Shown piece after piece: positions 17,768 through 25,695 of a stretch of DNA of 64,000 nt (position 1 is the first letter of the stretch; every line of letters begins with the position of its first letter). The position numbers were made by a program, and so were the translations under genes. Origin of the DNA: Roseomonas populi (GTDB lineage Bacteria > Pseudomonadota > Alphaproteobacteria > Acetobacterales > Acetobacteraceae). The notes beneath the pieces were generated by a model. It saw only the letters and a list, made by a program, of their open reading frames with translations. It was not told where the DNA came from and ran no database searches. The DNA lies in assembly GCF_024594815.1 (NCBI RefSeq), contig NZ_JANJOU010000010.1, positions 186,001 to 250,000 of the forward strand, read 5' to 3'.

Positions 17768-20524
17768 CTAGATCATCGCACGGATCTTGGACGTGAGGGC
17801 ATCCATGGCGAAGGGCTTGGTCATCACCTGCATGCCGGGCTCCAGAACGCCGTTCCCCAGCGCGGCATTCTCGGCGTAGCCCGTGATGAACAGCACCTTC
17901 AGCCCGGCGCGGCGCGCGCGCAGCGCATCAGCCAGCTGGCGCCCGTTCATGCCATTGGGCAGGCCGACATCCGTCACCAGCAGATCGATGCGCGGCATGG
18001 CTTCCGCCGCCTTCAGCCCCTGCACGCCGTCATTCGCCTCCACCACGCCATAGCCAAGCTCGCGCAGCACCTCGCCCACCAGCATCCGCACCACCGGCTC
18101 GTCGTCCACCACCAGCACCGTGCCGCCATCGGGCCCGGCGGCCGCGTCGTGCGCTTCCGCCTGGCCGCCCGGCGCGCTCTCGCCCTCGGTCGAGCGGGGT
18201 AGGTAGAGCCGGACTGTCGTGCCCTGCCCCGCCTCGGAGTAGATGCGGGCATAGCCGTTGGACTGCTTGGCGAAGCCATAGACCATGGAGAGGCCGAGCC
18301 CCGTGCCCTGCCCCAGCGGCTTGGTGGTGAAAAAGGGATCGAAGGCGCGCGCGATCACCTCGGGCGGCATGCCCGTGCCCGTGTCCGTGACGGAAACGGC
18401 TACGTACTGTCCGGGCGCCACGTCATGGTGCTGCCGGGCGTAGGAATCGTCCAGCCAGGCGTTCACCGCCTCGATCGTCAGCCGCCCCCCGTCGGGCATG
18501 GCGTCCCGCGCGTTGATGGAGAGGTTGAGTAGCGCGTTCTCCAGCTGGTTCGCGTCGCAGAGCGCGGGCCAGAGCCCACCGGACATCACGGTTTCCACGT
18601 GGATGGCCGGCCCCACCGTGCGGCGGATCAGTTCCTCCATGGAGGTGACGAGGCGGTTCACGTCCGTTGGCCGCGGATCCAGCGTCTGCCGGCGGGAGAA
18701 GGCGAGCAGCCGGTGCGTCAGCGCCGCCGCGCGGTTGGCAGAGGTGGTGGCGGCGCCGAGGTAGCGGTCCAGCTCCGTGAAGCGCCCCTGCGCCACGCGC
18801 CCGCGCATCAGCTCCAGGCTGCCGATGATCCCGGCGAGGAGATTGTTGAAGTCGTGCGCGATCCCGCCCGTGAGCTGCCCGACCGCCTCCATCTTCTGGC
18901 TCTGCCGCAGCCGCTCGTTCAGCTCCGCGATGCGGGACAGGCTGCGGATCACCACCTCCGTGATGGCGTGCCGCAGCGTGGCGGCGATCTCCAGCTCCCA
19001 CTCCGCCCAGGGGCGCGCGTAGCCGTGGCGCTCCTCCACCCAGCGGTCGAAGGACTGGCGGGGCATGACGGAGCCGTCCTCCGGCTCCACCGCCTTGTGC
19101 GGGTTGCCGCCCCAGCTGACGAGGTGCGGCTCCTCCGGCCGGAACCAGAGGATCATGTCCATGCGCTCGGCACCGAGGAACACGGCCAGCACCCCGCTGG
19201 CGGTCGCGGCATGGGGCGCCCAGTCCGGGAAATCCTCCGGCAGGTGGTCGGCGTGGAAGATCTCCTCCCCGCCCCGGCCGCGCAGCCAGGCGGCGAGGCG
19301 CAGCACCTCGGCCTCGGGTGGCGTGACGCCCAGCAGCTCCACCCGCCCCTGCCGGACCACCGCTGCCCCCGTGCAGCCGAAGAGCGAGGCGATGGTGACG
19401 GAGCCGGCGGTGAGGGCAGAGGAGACGTCCTCCGCCTCCGCCATGTGCGCCAGCAGCTCGGACAGGCGCCCGCTATCGGCCCGCCGCGCCTCCTCCGCCA
19501 TCATCCGCTCGGCGCCGCCGATGCGGAGCGCGAAGGCGTCCGTCAGCGCCGATGCCGCGGCGCGCTGGCCGGGAGAGGGCCGGTGCGGCCGCCGATGATG
19601 GCACACCACCAGCCCCCAGAGCTGCCCCTCGTGCAGGATGGAGAGGGACATGGAGCCGTCCACCCCCATGTTGCGGTGGTACTGCAGATGGACGGGCGAG
19701 AGGCTGCGCAGACGGCAGAAGGACATGTCGATCGGCCGCTCCGGCGCCATCGAGACGTCCCAGATCGGGTCCCGCAGCAGCGCCATCGGCTCGGCGTCGC
19801 GGCTCGGCACCCAGCGGATCAGGCTGCGCCGGTACAGCTCCCGCGCCTGGGCGGGAATGTCGGAGGCCGGGAAGTGCAGCCCGGCCAGGGACTGCTCCCA
19901 GTCGTCCACCATGTCCTCGGCGAGGGTCTCGCCGTGCCAGTCCCGGTCGAAGCGGTAGATCAGCACGCGCTCGTAGCCCGTGAACTGGCGGATCCCCTCC
20001 ACCGTCACGCGCGCCAGGTCCTCCAGCCGCCCGCCCGCCGCGCGCAGCCGGGCGATGGCGCGCTGCAAGGTCCGGGTGGCGCCCAGCGCCTCCTCCTCGT
20101 CCTGCGGCGCCACCCGCTCCAGCTCGATCAGGACCTTCCCGTCCTGGGTGTGGCTGGCCACCTCGAAGGCACCGCCGGCCAGGGTCAGCCCGGTTTCCCA
20201 GGGCGCCTCGCCGGGCAGCTCGCCGGCCTCGGCCAGGTCTCGCAGCGTCCTGGCGAAATCCTCTCCCAGCACGGCGCCGACCTGCAAGCCCAGCAAGGTG
20301 TTGGAGGGACTTCCCTCCGAGAGGATCCCCGCGTTCTCGCTCGCCGCCACGATCGCCATGCCACGCTCGGGATCGGCCATCAGCAGCACCCCGTGCGGCT
20401 GGATGGAGCCGGGAATGTGGATCGGCTCCTGCGCGCAGAGCGCGTCGGCACGGTCCGGCAGTTCCGCCTCGGCCTGGGCCGCCACGCCGCGCAGCCTGGG
20501 CGAGATGGTCACGCCAGGAGCCAT
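17768..20524 (-). CDS. Bacteriophytochrome hybrid histidine kinase
   Basis: Red/far-red light sensor of 918 residues. PAS domain: Cys30 in A-L-C-A-Q-E-P is the expected biliverdin-attachment residue. GAF domain: P-A-S-D-I-P at 219-224 (Asp222), S-P-V-H with His279, and V-C-H-H with His309. PHY domain: tongue motif P-R-Q-S-F at 488-492. Kinase: H-box A-H-D-F-N-N with His557, N-box N-A-R-D around 671, and D-T-G-T-G-M at 714-719. C-terminal receiver: phospho-acceptor Asp852 and Lys903. All key residues are present, so it should be photoactive and kinase-competent, with its own receiver in place of a separate one. The ATG overlaps the b561 stop (TGATG). The frame is open further upstream but only through the b561 gene. 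Confidence 0.94.
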   Translation of the reverse strand: MAPGVTISPRLRGVAAQAEAELPDRADALCAQEPIHIPGSIQPHGVLLMADPERGMAIVAASENAGILSEGSPSNTLLGLQVGAVLGEDFARTLRDLAEAGELPGEAPWETGLTLAGGAFEVASHTQDGKVLIELERVAPQDEEEALGATRTLQRAIARLRAAGGRLEDLARVTVEGIRQFTGYERVLIYRFDRDWHGETLAEDMVDDWEQSLAGLHFPASDIPAQARELYRRSLIRWVPSRDAEPMALLRDPIWDVSMAPERPIDMSFCRLRSLSPVHLQYHRNMGVDGSMSLSILHEGQLWGLVVCHHRRPHRPSPGQRAAASALTDAFALRIGGAERMMAEEARRADSGRLSELLAHMAEAEDVSSALTAGSVTIASLFGCTGAAVVRQGRVELLGVTPPEAEVLRLAAWLRGRGGEEIFHADHLPEDFPDWAPHAATASGVLAVFLGAERMDMILWFRPEEPHLVSWGGNPHKAVEPEDGSVMPRQSFDRWVEERHGYARPWAEWELEIAATLRHAITEVVIRSLSRIAELNERLRQSQKMEAVGQLTGGIAHDFNNLLAGIIGSLELMRGRVAQGRFTELDRYLGAATTSANRAAALTHRLLAFSRRQTLDPRPTDVNRLVTSMEELIRRTVGPAIHVETVMSGGLWPALCDANQLENALLNLSINARDAMPDGGRLTIEAVNAWLDDSYARQHHDVAPGQYVAVSVTDTGTGMPPEVIARAFDPFFTTKPLGQGTGLGLSMVYGFAKQSNGYARIYSEAGQGTTVRLYLPRSTEGESAPGGQAEAHDAAAGPDGGTVLVVDDEPVVRMLVGEVLRELGYGVVEANDGVQGLKAAEAMPRIDLLVTDVGLPNGMNGRQLADALRARRAGLKVLFITGYAENAALGNGVLEPGMQVMTKPFAMDALTSKIRAMI

Positions 20525-21084
20525 CAGCGCTTCCCATCCTGCGGTGGCAGCATGCGGTCCAGCAGGCCGTCGCGCCGCACCGCAACGTGCCAGACCGTCC
20601 CAGCAAGATGCAGCAGCACGAGGGCATAGACGGCAAACTGGGTGTTCACGTGGACCGTGTTGGCCAGGACGCCCAGCGGGTCGTTCTTCGGCAGCCCGGG
20701 CAGGGAGAAGAGGCCGAAGAAAGGAACGGGCTGCCCGTTCCCGGCCATGAGGTAGCCCGTGACCGGCATGATCAGCAGCACGGCGTAGAGGCCCCAGTGA
20801 TTGAGCCGCGCCACGACCTGCAGCGCGGGCGGATCGGGATCGGCCGGCACCGGGTGGCCGATGCGCCAGGTAATCCGGGCCAGGACGAGCAGGAACACAG
20901 AAATCCCGAAGGATTCGTGCAGCAGGTACCAGAAGACCCGCACCTCCCCGGGTGGAAAGTTCTCCGCCACCCATACGAAGGGCAGGAGGAGGAAGAGGAG
21001 TGCAGCGGTGATCCAGTGCAGCGCCTGCGCCACGCCCGTGAAGCGGGTGGCCAGGGGCTGCGTCGTGTCGGTGCCGGTCGCCAT
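20524..21084 (-). CDS. Cytochrome b561
   Basis: A 186-residue four-helix membrane b-type cytochrome. It has A-L-H-W (His23), L-H-E-S-F-G (His56), V-H-V-N-T-Q (His145) and L-L-H-L-A-G (His159), the pattern of histidines that ligate two hemes in bacterial cytochrome b561 (CybB-like). These proteins pass electrons between quinol and periplasmic acceptors or oxidants. The ATG at 21084 begins the family N-terminus; the longer open frame to 21501 overlaps the opposite-strand glycosyltransferase. It is the first gene of the phytochrome operon and is joined to bphP by a one-base stop/start overlap, an unusual partnership. A promoter candidate lies at 21110-21137. Confidence 0.9.
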   Translation of the reverse strand: MATGTDTTQPLATRFTGVAQALHWITAALLFLLLPFVWVAENFPPGEVRVFWYLLHESFGISVFLLVLARITWRIGHPVPADPDPPALQVVARLNHWGLYAVLLIMPVTGYLMAGNGQPVPFFGLFSLPGLPKNDPLGVLANTVHVNTQFAVYALVLLHLAGTVWHVAVRRDGLLDRMLPPQDGKR

Positions 21085-21109
21085 GCCCTGTCCAAGAACG
21101 CGCTTCACA

Positions 21110-21137
21110 ATTGTAAGGCCAAACGCCACACATCCAA
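21110..21137 (-). promoter_or_regulatory. Candidate sigma70 promoter for the cytochrome b561-phytochrome operon
   Basis: On the minus strand, TTGGAT (21137-21132), 16 bases, then TACAAT (21115-21110). Transcription would begin near 21103, giving a leader of about 20 bases before the ATG at 21084. The -10 box matches 5 of 6 positions, the -35 box only 3. Confidence 0.4.
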
Positions 21138-21229
21138 GCTGGGTACGCCGCATCGCCAGACAAATGCGCGTGGCTGGCGGCACACCCGCCCCCCTGCTAT
21201 CCCCCGCCGCCCTGGCTGGAAAGTGAGCG

Positions 21230-22084
21230 ATGGCCGCACCCGACGTGAGTGTCCTGACCCTGGTGAAGGGGCGGGACGGGCATCTGGCCAACCTCCTGGC
21301 AGGGCTGGCGCGGGGCACGCGGATGCCCTCCCGCTGCGTCGTGGTGGATATGGGAGAGACGCCGGCCCTGGTGCCGCCCACGCCTTTCCCGGTGCTGCAC
21401 CACCGCATCCCCTCCCCCGGCCTGCCCCTCGCCCGGGCCCGCAACGCCGCCGTCGCCCTGGCGGAGACGCCGCTCCTGGCCTTCCTGGACGTGGACTGCA
21501 TCCCCGCGGCGAACCTGGTGGAAGCCCTGGCCGCCGACGCCAGCGCCCACGACGCGCTGATCTGCTGCGAGATCCGCTACCTGCCGCCAGGCGTCACGGA
21601 CTTCTCCGAATCATCCCTGATGGCCGCCGGCCAGCGCCACGCGGAGCGCCGCTTCCCCGAAGCCGGCGTGCTGCCGGAAGCCAACACCGGCCTGTTCTGG
21701 TCCCTCGCCTTCGCCATGCGGCGGGAGAGCTTCCTTCGCCTCGGCGGCTTCGACGAGGGCTTCACCGGCTACGGAGGCGAGGACACGGACTTTGCCTTCC
21801 GAGCCCGGGAGGCAGGGTTGCCCCTGCTCTTCACCGCCTCCACCACCGCCTTCCACCAGCATCACATGGTGCACGAACCCCCGCTGCAGCACTTCGCCGA
21901 CATCGTGGCGAACGCCACCCGCTTCCGGGCGCGGCACGGCTTCTGGCCGATGGACGGCTGGCTGGACGCCTTCGCCCGGATGGGCCTCATCGAGCCACCC
22001 GGCGCGGGTGAGGCGCTTCACATGCAGCGTGCACCCACCGCCGAGGAAATCCGGGCGGCGCAGAGGCCGGAGCGGGCTTACTGA
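21230..22084 (+). CDS. Glycosyltransferase family 2 (GT-A fold)
   Basis: A 284-residue cytoplasmic glycosyltransferase. The N-terminus V-S-V-L-T-L-V-K-G-R is the nucleotide-sugar-binding strand, L-D-V-D-C near residue 86 is the metal-binding DxD motif, and G-F-D-E-G-F-T-G-Y-G-G-E-D-T-D-F near 178 is the galactosyltransferase-type C-terminal acceptor motif (PF02709). The sugar and acceptor are unknown. It stands alone, divergent from the phytochrome operon; the hairpin-rich repeat begins 12 bases after its stop. Confidence 0.87.
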   Translation: MAAPDVSVLTLVKGRDGHLANLLAGLARGTRMPSRCVVVDMGETPALVPPTPFPVLHHRIPSPGLPLARARNAAVALAETPLLAFLDVDCIPAANLVEALAADASAHDALICCEIRYLPPGVTDFSESSLMAAGQRHAERRFPEAGVLPEANTGLFWSLAFAMRRESFLRLGGFDEGFTGYGGEDTDFAFRAREAGLPLLFTASTTAFHQHHMVHEPPLQHFADIVANATRFRARHGFWPMDGWLDAFARMGLIEPPGAGEALHMQRAPTAEEIRAAQRPERAY

Positions 22085-22095
22085 TCCTGCGATGG

Positions 22096-22316
22096 CGGTC
22101 TGTCCCGGGGAGAGGAAGAAGGAATTCTTCCTCTCCCCGGACCCCTCTCCATCATCTTCTTCTATCAGCTGGTCCGAACATCGCTGACGGTGCGCCTCGG
22201 CTCGTGGAGCCGAGGCGATTGTGAGGGCAGGACAGGGTCCTGATCGTCAGCCCCACGCCGCAAGTCAGTCCCGCGGCAGCCCGATGCAGGTCCAAGGGGC
22301 GGAGCCCCTTGGGGCC
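22096..22316 (+). repeat. Hairpin-rich intergenic repeat, copy A
   Basis: A 221-base non-coding element filling the gap between two convergent genes. A near-identical copy in inverted orientation is at 58717-58968. It contains three perfect hairpins: a 16-bp stem (22105-22120 with 22125-22140, GGAA loop), a 10-bp stem (22194-22203 with 22207-22216, GTG loop) and a 9-bp stem (22292-22300 with 22304-22312, GGA loop). The linking sequences are also conserved between copies, so this is a mobile or amplified repeat and not two unrelated terminators. It probably also ends transcription from both sides. No open frame or transposase is present. Confidence 0.88.
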
Positions 22317-22330
22317 ACAAGCGCACCCGA

Positions 22331-24541
22331 TCAGCGTACCCCGCGGTTCCGGGCCACGATCCTCGCCAGTTCCTCCACCCCCAGGAAGCGTGGGGCGCTG
22401 CCGGCCGCCAGCGCGTCCAGGCTCGGCGAGGGCAGGCCCAGGCGGCTGGCATAGATCCAGGAATAGGCCAGCACGCGCTGCACATAGGCCCGCGTCTCGT
22501 TGAAGGGGATGCTCTCGATGAAGAGGAAGGGGTCCTCACGGTGGCCGTTGGTGGGCATCCACTTCGTCAGGTTCCCCGGGCCGGCGTTGTAGGCGGCCAG
22601 CATCCGGATCAGGTCGCCCTTCACGTTCTCCTGGGAGGAGAGGTGCAGAAGGTAGCGTTGCCCCAATTCCAGGCTGAAACCCGGGTCGTGCAGCCGCCGC
22701 CCGCCGTCCTTCAGGCTGGCATCGCCGGTTATGAAGGCGGCGGTGGCCGGCATCACCTGCATCAGCCCGCGGGCACCGGCGGGTGAGACGGCGTCGGGGT
22801 CGAAGTTCGATTCCTGCCGGGCAAGGCCGTAGATCAGCGCGGGGTCGGCGCGCCAGCCGCCCTGCGGCTCCAGCCGAGGCACGGGGAAGCGGGCATAGTC
22901 GCGCGGCCGGCCATCGGCGGCCTGGGCCTGGGAGGCGAGCATCGTCGCCAACTCCGTCATCCCCGCCCCCGTGGCGGCGGCGAGCATGGCGCGGGCGAGG
23001 TTCGAGTTGCCGCGCGCGACGGACCAGAGCCGGCGCAGCTCCGCCTCCGCCCGGGCCTTCTGGCCGATCTGAATCAGGGCAAGCGCGCGCCAGCCACCGG
23101 CCGTCTCGGCCAGGGCGGCGCCTTCGGCCTCGCCCGCCACCTCGCCGCCTTCCCAGGCGAAGCCGAAAGGCAGGCCCAGCGCGCGGCGCGCCACCAGCCC
23201 GTAGAAGGTGCGCGGCTCCTGCGCGGCCTGGAGCATCCAGGGCACGTAGCCCTGCGGCCGGCGGGCGCGCACGGCGGCGCGGGCAGTCCAGAAAGCGGCG
23301 GCGGCGCGCAGCACGGCCGGGGCCGCCTCGTTGCGGGCGGCCGCCTCGAAGAGCGGCAGCGCCGTCTCGTACTGCCCCAGGCCCCAGGCGGAGAGCCCGG
23401 CGATGAAGCCCGCCTGGGCAGGCGCGCCGGCGGTGCGCGCGGCGAGGGAGGCGGCGCGGAAGGCCTCCTGGTCCTTCCCGGAGGTGAAGAGGACCTGCGC
23501 CACATCCGTCTGCAGCGCGGCGGCATAGGCCGGCGTCATGCCCCGGGTGGAGGCGATGTAGCGCAGCGCGTCCTGCACCTCCCCTCGCGCGGCCATGTCG
23601 CGCACGGTGCGGTCCAGGGCGGGGTTGCGGACCAGGGGGCGCGCGGCGGCGGGCGGCTCGCGCTCCTCCGGCGGCACCTCCTGCCCGGGGGCGGGAACCT
23701 CCTCCGCCGCGGGGGCGCCCGCCAGGGGCGGCACATCGGCGCCGCGTGGCAGGCGGGAGACCAGCAACGCGTGCAGCCGGGGCGCGTCCGGGTGGTCCGA
23801 GTTGTCGGACAGCCAGGCGCGCAGCTCGGCCACCGTCGGCTCCACCCCGCCCCCGGCGGCGCCATCGGCGCGCCAGCGGTCGGCCAGGACGTGGCCCATC
23901 AGCCGCCGGTCGTCCAGGCGCTCGGATTCCCGCATGGCCTGGGCCATCTCGCCGCGGGCCTGCAGCTCGAAGATCCGGCGCAGGCGGGCGGCGTCGGAGG
24001 GCGCGAGCGGCTGCGGCAGCCCGGGCACGGCGGGGCTGATCCCGGCCAGCGGCGTGCGCGCGAAGGAGAGCGCGATCTCCTGCGGCGTCTGCATCTCCGC
24101 CAGCCGCGTGGGCACCCGGGCCACCACCAGTTCCGGCGCATGGGCCGGCGAAGCGGCGGGGCCCTTCAGCCGCGCGGTGCGCGCCACCGGCGGGCGCGCG
24201 GCCGCGCGCGAGAGGCCCCGCACGGCGCCCCGCGGCAGGGCGCGCGCAAGGTCGCGCCCGAGCTGGCTCTTCGCATCCCGCGCGGGGGCGCTCGCGTTAA
24301 CGGACAGGCCCGCTCGCAGGCCCCGCTGGAGGGCTGGGCGGGGAGAAGCGGAATTCCGCTGACTTGTGGCGCGCGCGGTCTCGCGCAGCGAGGGCTGCTC
24401 GCGCCGGGAATGGGTCTCTGCACGGTGCGGAGCGGCTTGGGCCATGCACCCGCAGAAGACGAGCGCAAGCGCCAGCGCCACCCGCATCGCGCGCGCTCGC
24501 CGGGGGGGACGGCGACCGAGCCCGAGAGGGGAAGCTCGCAT
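22331..24541 (-). CDS. Soluble lytic murein transglycosylase (Slt family)
   Basis: Cleaves peptidoglycan strands in the periplasm to form 1,6-anhydro ends. In its 736 residues, an Ala/Arg-rich variable N-terminal region is followed by an alpha-helical superhelical U-domain (about 300-540) and a GH23 catalytic domain at the C-terminus. The catalytic Glu577 sits in A-R-Q-E-S-N-F, with G-L-M-Q-V-M-P-A-T and A-Y-N-A-G-P-G after it. The hydrophobic signal sequence begins at an internal ATG (24487), which may be the real start; the ATG at 24541 adds an 18-residue basic extension. Convergent with the glycosyltransferase across repeat copy A. Confidence 0.9.
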   Translation of the reverse strand: MRASPLGLGRRPPRRARAMRVALALALVFCGCMAQAAPHRAETHSRREQPSLRETARATSQRNSASPRPALQRGLRAGLSVNASAPARDAKSQLGRDLARALPRGAVRGLSRAAARPPVARTARLKGPAASPAHAPELVVARVPTRLAEMQTPQEIALSFARTPLAGISPAVPGLPQPLAPSDAARLRRIFELQARGEMAQAMRESERLDDRRLMGHVLADRWRADGAAGGGVEPTVAELRAWLSDNSDHPDAPRLHALLVSRLPRGADVPPLAGAPAAEEVPAPGQEVPPEEREPPAAARPLVRNPALDRTVRDMAARGEVQDALRYIASTRGMTPAYAAALQTDVAQVLFTSGKDQEAFRAASLAARTAGAPAQAGFIAGLSAWGLGQYETALPLFEAAARNEAAPAVLRAAAAFWTARAAVRARRPQGYVPWMLQAAQEPRTFYGLVARRALGLPFGFAWEGGEVAGEAEGAALAETAGGWRALALIQIGQKARAEAELRRLWSVARGNSNLARAMLAAATGAGMTELATMLASQAQAADGRPRDYARFPVPRLEPQGGWRADPALIYGLARQESNFDPDAVSPAGARGLMQVMPATAAFITGDASLKDGGRRLHDPGFSLELGQRYLLHLSSQENVKGDLIRMLAAYNAGPGNLTKWMPTNGHREDPFLFIESIPFNETRAYVQRVLAYSWIYASRLGLPSPSLDALAAGSAPRFLGVEELARIVARNRGVR

Positions 24542-24654
24542 GGGCGCCCAGCGTTAGGGGGGTAGTCCCGCCAGAGCAAGCAACCGGAGCGCGAGCCCGG
24601 GTTGCGCTGAATGCGAATCAGCGGCTTAGGCCCCGCCGGGCCTTCACGTTTCGT

Positions 24655-25515
24655 TCATGTGGACGCGTCGCTGGGTGCCGCGGCCCCGTCCAGGGCCCGC
24701 CGGAGCAGCCGCAGATCGGTCCAGGCCTCCCGCTTCGCGGCGGGCTGGCGGAGGAGATAGGCGGGGTGCAGCGTCGCCAGCGTCGGCACCGTGCCCAACC
24801 CCGGCACGTCCAGGCTGTGCCAGCGGCCGCGCAGGCGCGTGATCCCCTCGTTCCGCCGCAGCAGCGCCTTTGCGGCCGTACCGCCGAGCAGCACCACGTG
24901 GCGCGGCCGCACCAGGGCCAGGTGGCGCAGCACGAAGGGGGTAAAGACCGTCATCTCCGCATCCGTGGGCGTGCGGTTCCCCGGCGGGCGCCAGGGCAGG
25001 ATATTGGTCAGGTAGGCGTTGCGCGCCCGCTCCACCCCGATGCTGGCGAGCATCCGGTCCAGCAGCCGGCCGGAGACGCCGACGAAGGGCTTGCCCTGCC
25101 GGTCCTCGTCCGCCCCCGGTGCCTCGCCGATCAGGACAAGGCCAGACTCCGCCACTCCGTCCGCGAGGACGAGGTTCCCCGCCGTCTCCCGCAGCGGGTG
25201 GTCCAGGGCGGCCAGGGCCGCCCGCAGCGCCTCCAGACTGTCGGCGCCCGCTGCCAGCTCCCCCGCGCGGGCGGCGGCAGGCGCAAAGGCGATCGCGGCC
25301 GCCGGAGATGGCGCGCGCGGCGCGGCAGGCACCCCAGGGGGCGTGGCGGAAGGCCTGCCGGAAGGCGCGGCAGGGCGAGTTGCAGGCGCCGCCGCGGCCG
25401 GGCGCGGCCGGGTGCGGTCCAGCGGCACCTCGTCCAGCGCCTCGTCGGCGCCCCAGGCGATCTGCAGGTCCAGCGCGGCGAGCAGGGCGGCTGTCTCGGC
25501 CGCATCAAGATCCAT
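24655..25515 (-). CDS. Uracil-DNA glycosylase family 4 (UdgA-like), cysteine-free
   Basis: Removes uracil from DNA in base-excision repair. In 286 residues, a Pro/Ala-rich low-complexity N-terminal part (about 30-90) precedes the UDG fold: G-E-A-P-G-A-D-E-D at 130-138 with K-P-F-V-G, R-P-P-G-N-R at 176-181, and H-P-A-Y-L-L-R at 250-256. The protein has no cysteine at all. The four positions that bind the 4Fe-4S cluster in classical family-4 enzymes read Ala103, His106, Trp175 and Phe191 by my alignment by eye, so no cluster can form. The ATG at 25515 is chosen because family homology starts there; the frame stays open to 25596. Confidence 0.88.
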   Translation of the reverse strand: MDLDAAETAALLAALDLQIAWGADEALDEVPLDRTRPRPAAAAPATRPAAPSGRPSATPPGVPAAPRAPSPAAAIAFAPAAARAGELAAGADSLEALRAALAALDHPLRETAGNLVLADGVAESGLVLIGEAPGADEDRQGKPFVGVSGRLLDRMLASIGVERARNAYLTNILPWRPPGNRTPTDAEMTVFTPFVLRHLALVRPRHVVLLGGTAAKALLRRNEGITRLRGRWHSLDVPGLGTVPTLATLHPAYLLRQPAAKREAWTDLRLLRRALDGAAAPSDAST

Positions 25516-25695
25516 GGCGGTGATATCGCGCCTGCACGCGCCCGCGCGCAATGGCCGCAAGCCGTTGCGAGCCGCTTGCAACGCAAATCCCTGCAATGCC
25601 GCCGGCGCACCGCGACGGGCCGAGCCCTGTGCGGATCAAGGGTTACGCAGAGGAGAAGGCAGGGCTACATCCCCCCTAGATCAGGAGGAGCGATC

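Noticed and set aside
17768-21163. Phytochrome reading frame extended upstream through the cytochrome b561 gene
   Set aside because: Extra residues show no phytochrome homology. The ATG at 20524 begins the PAS N-terminus, and b561 is intact in the other frame.
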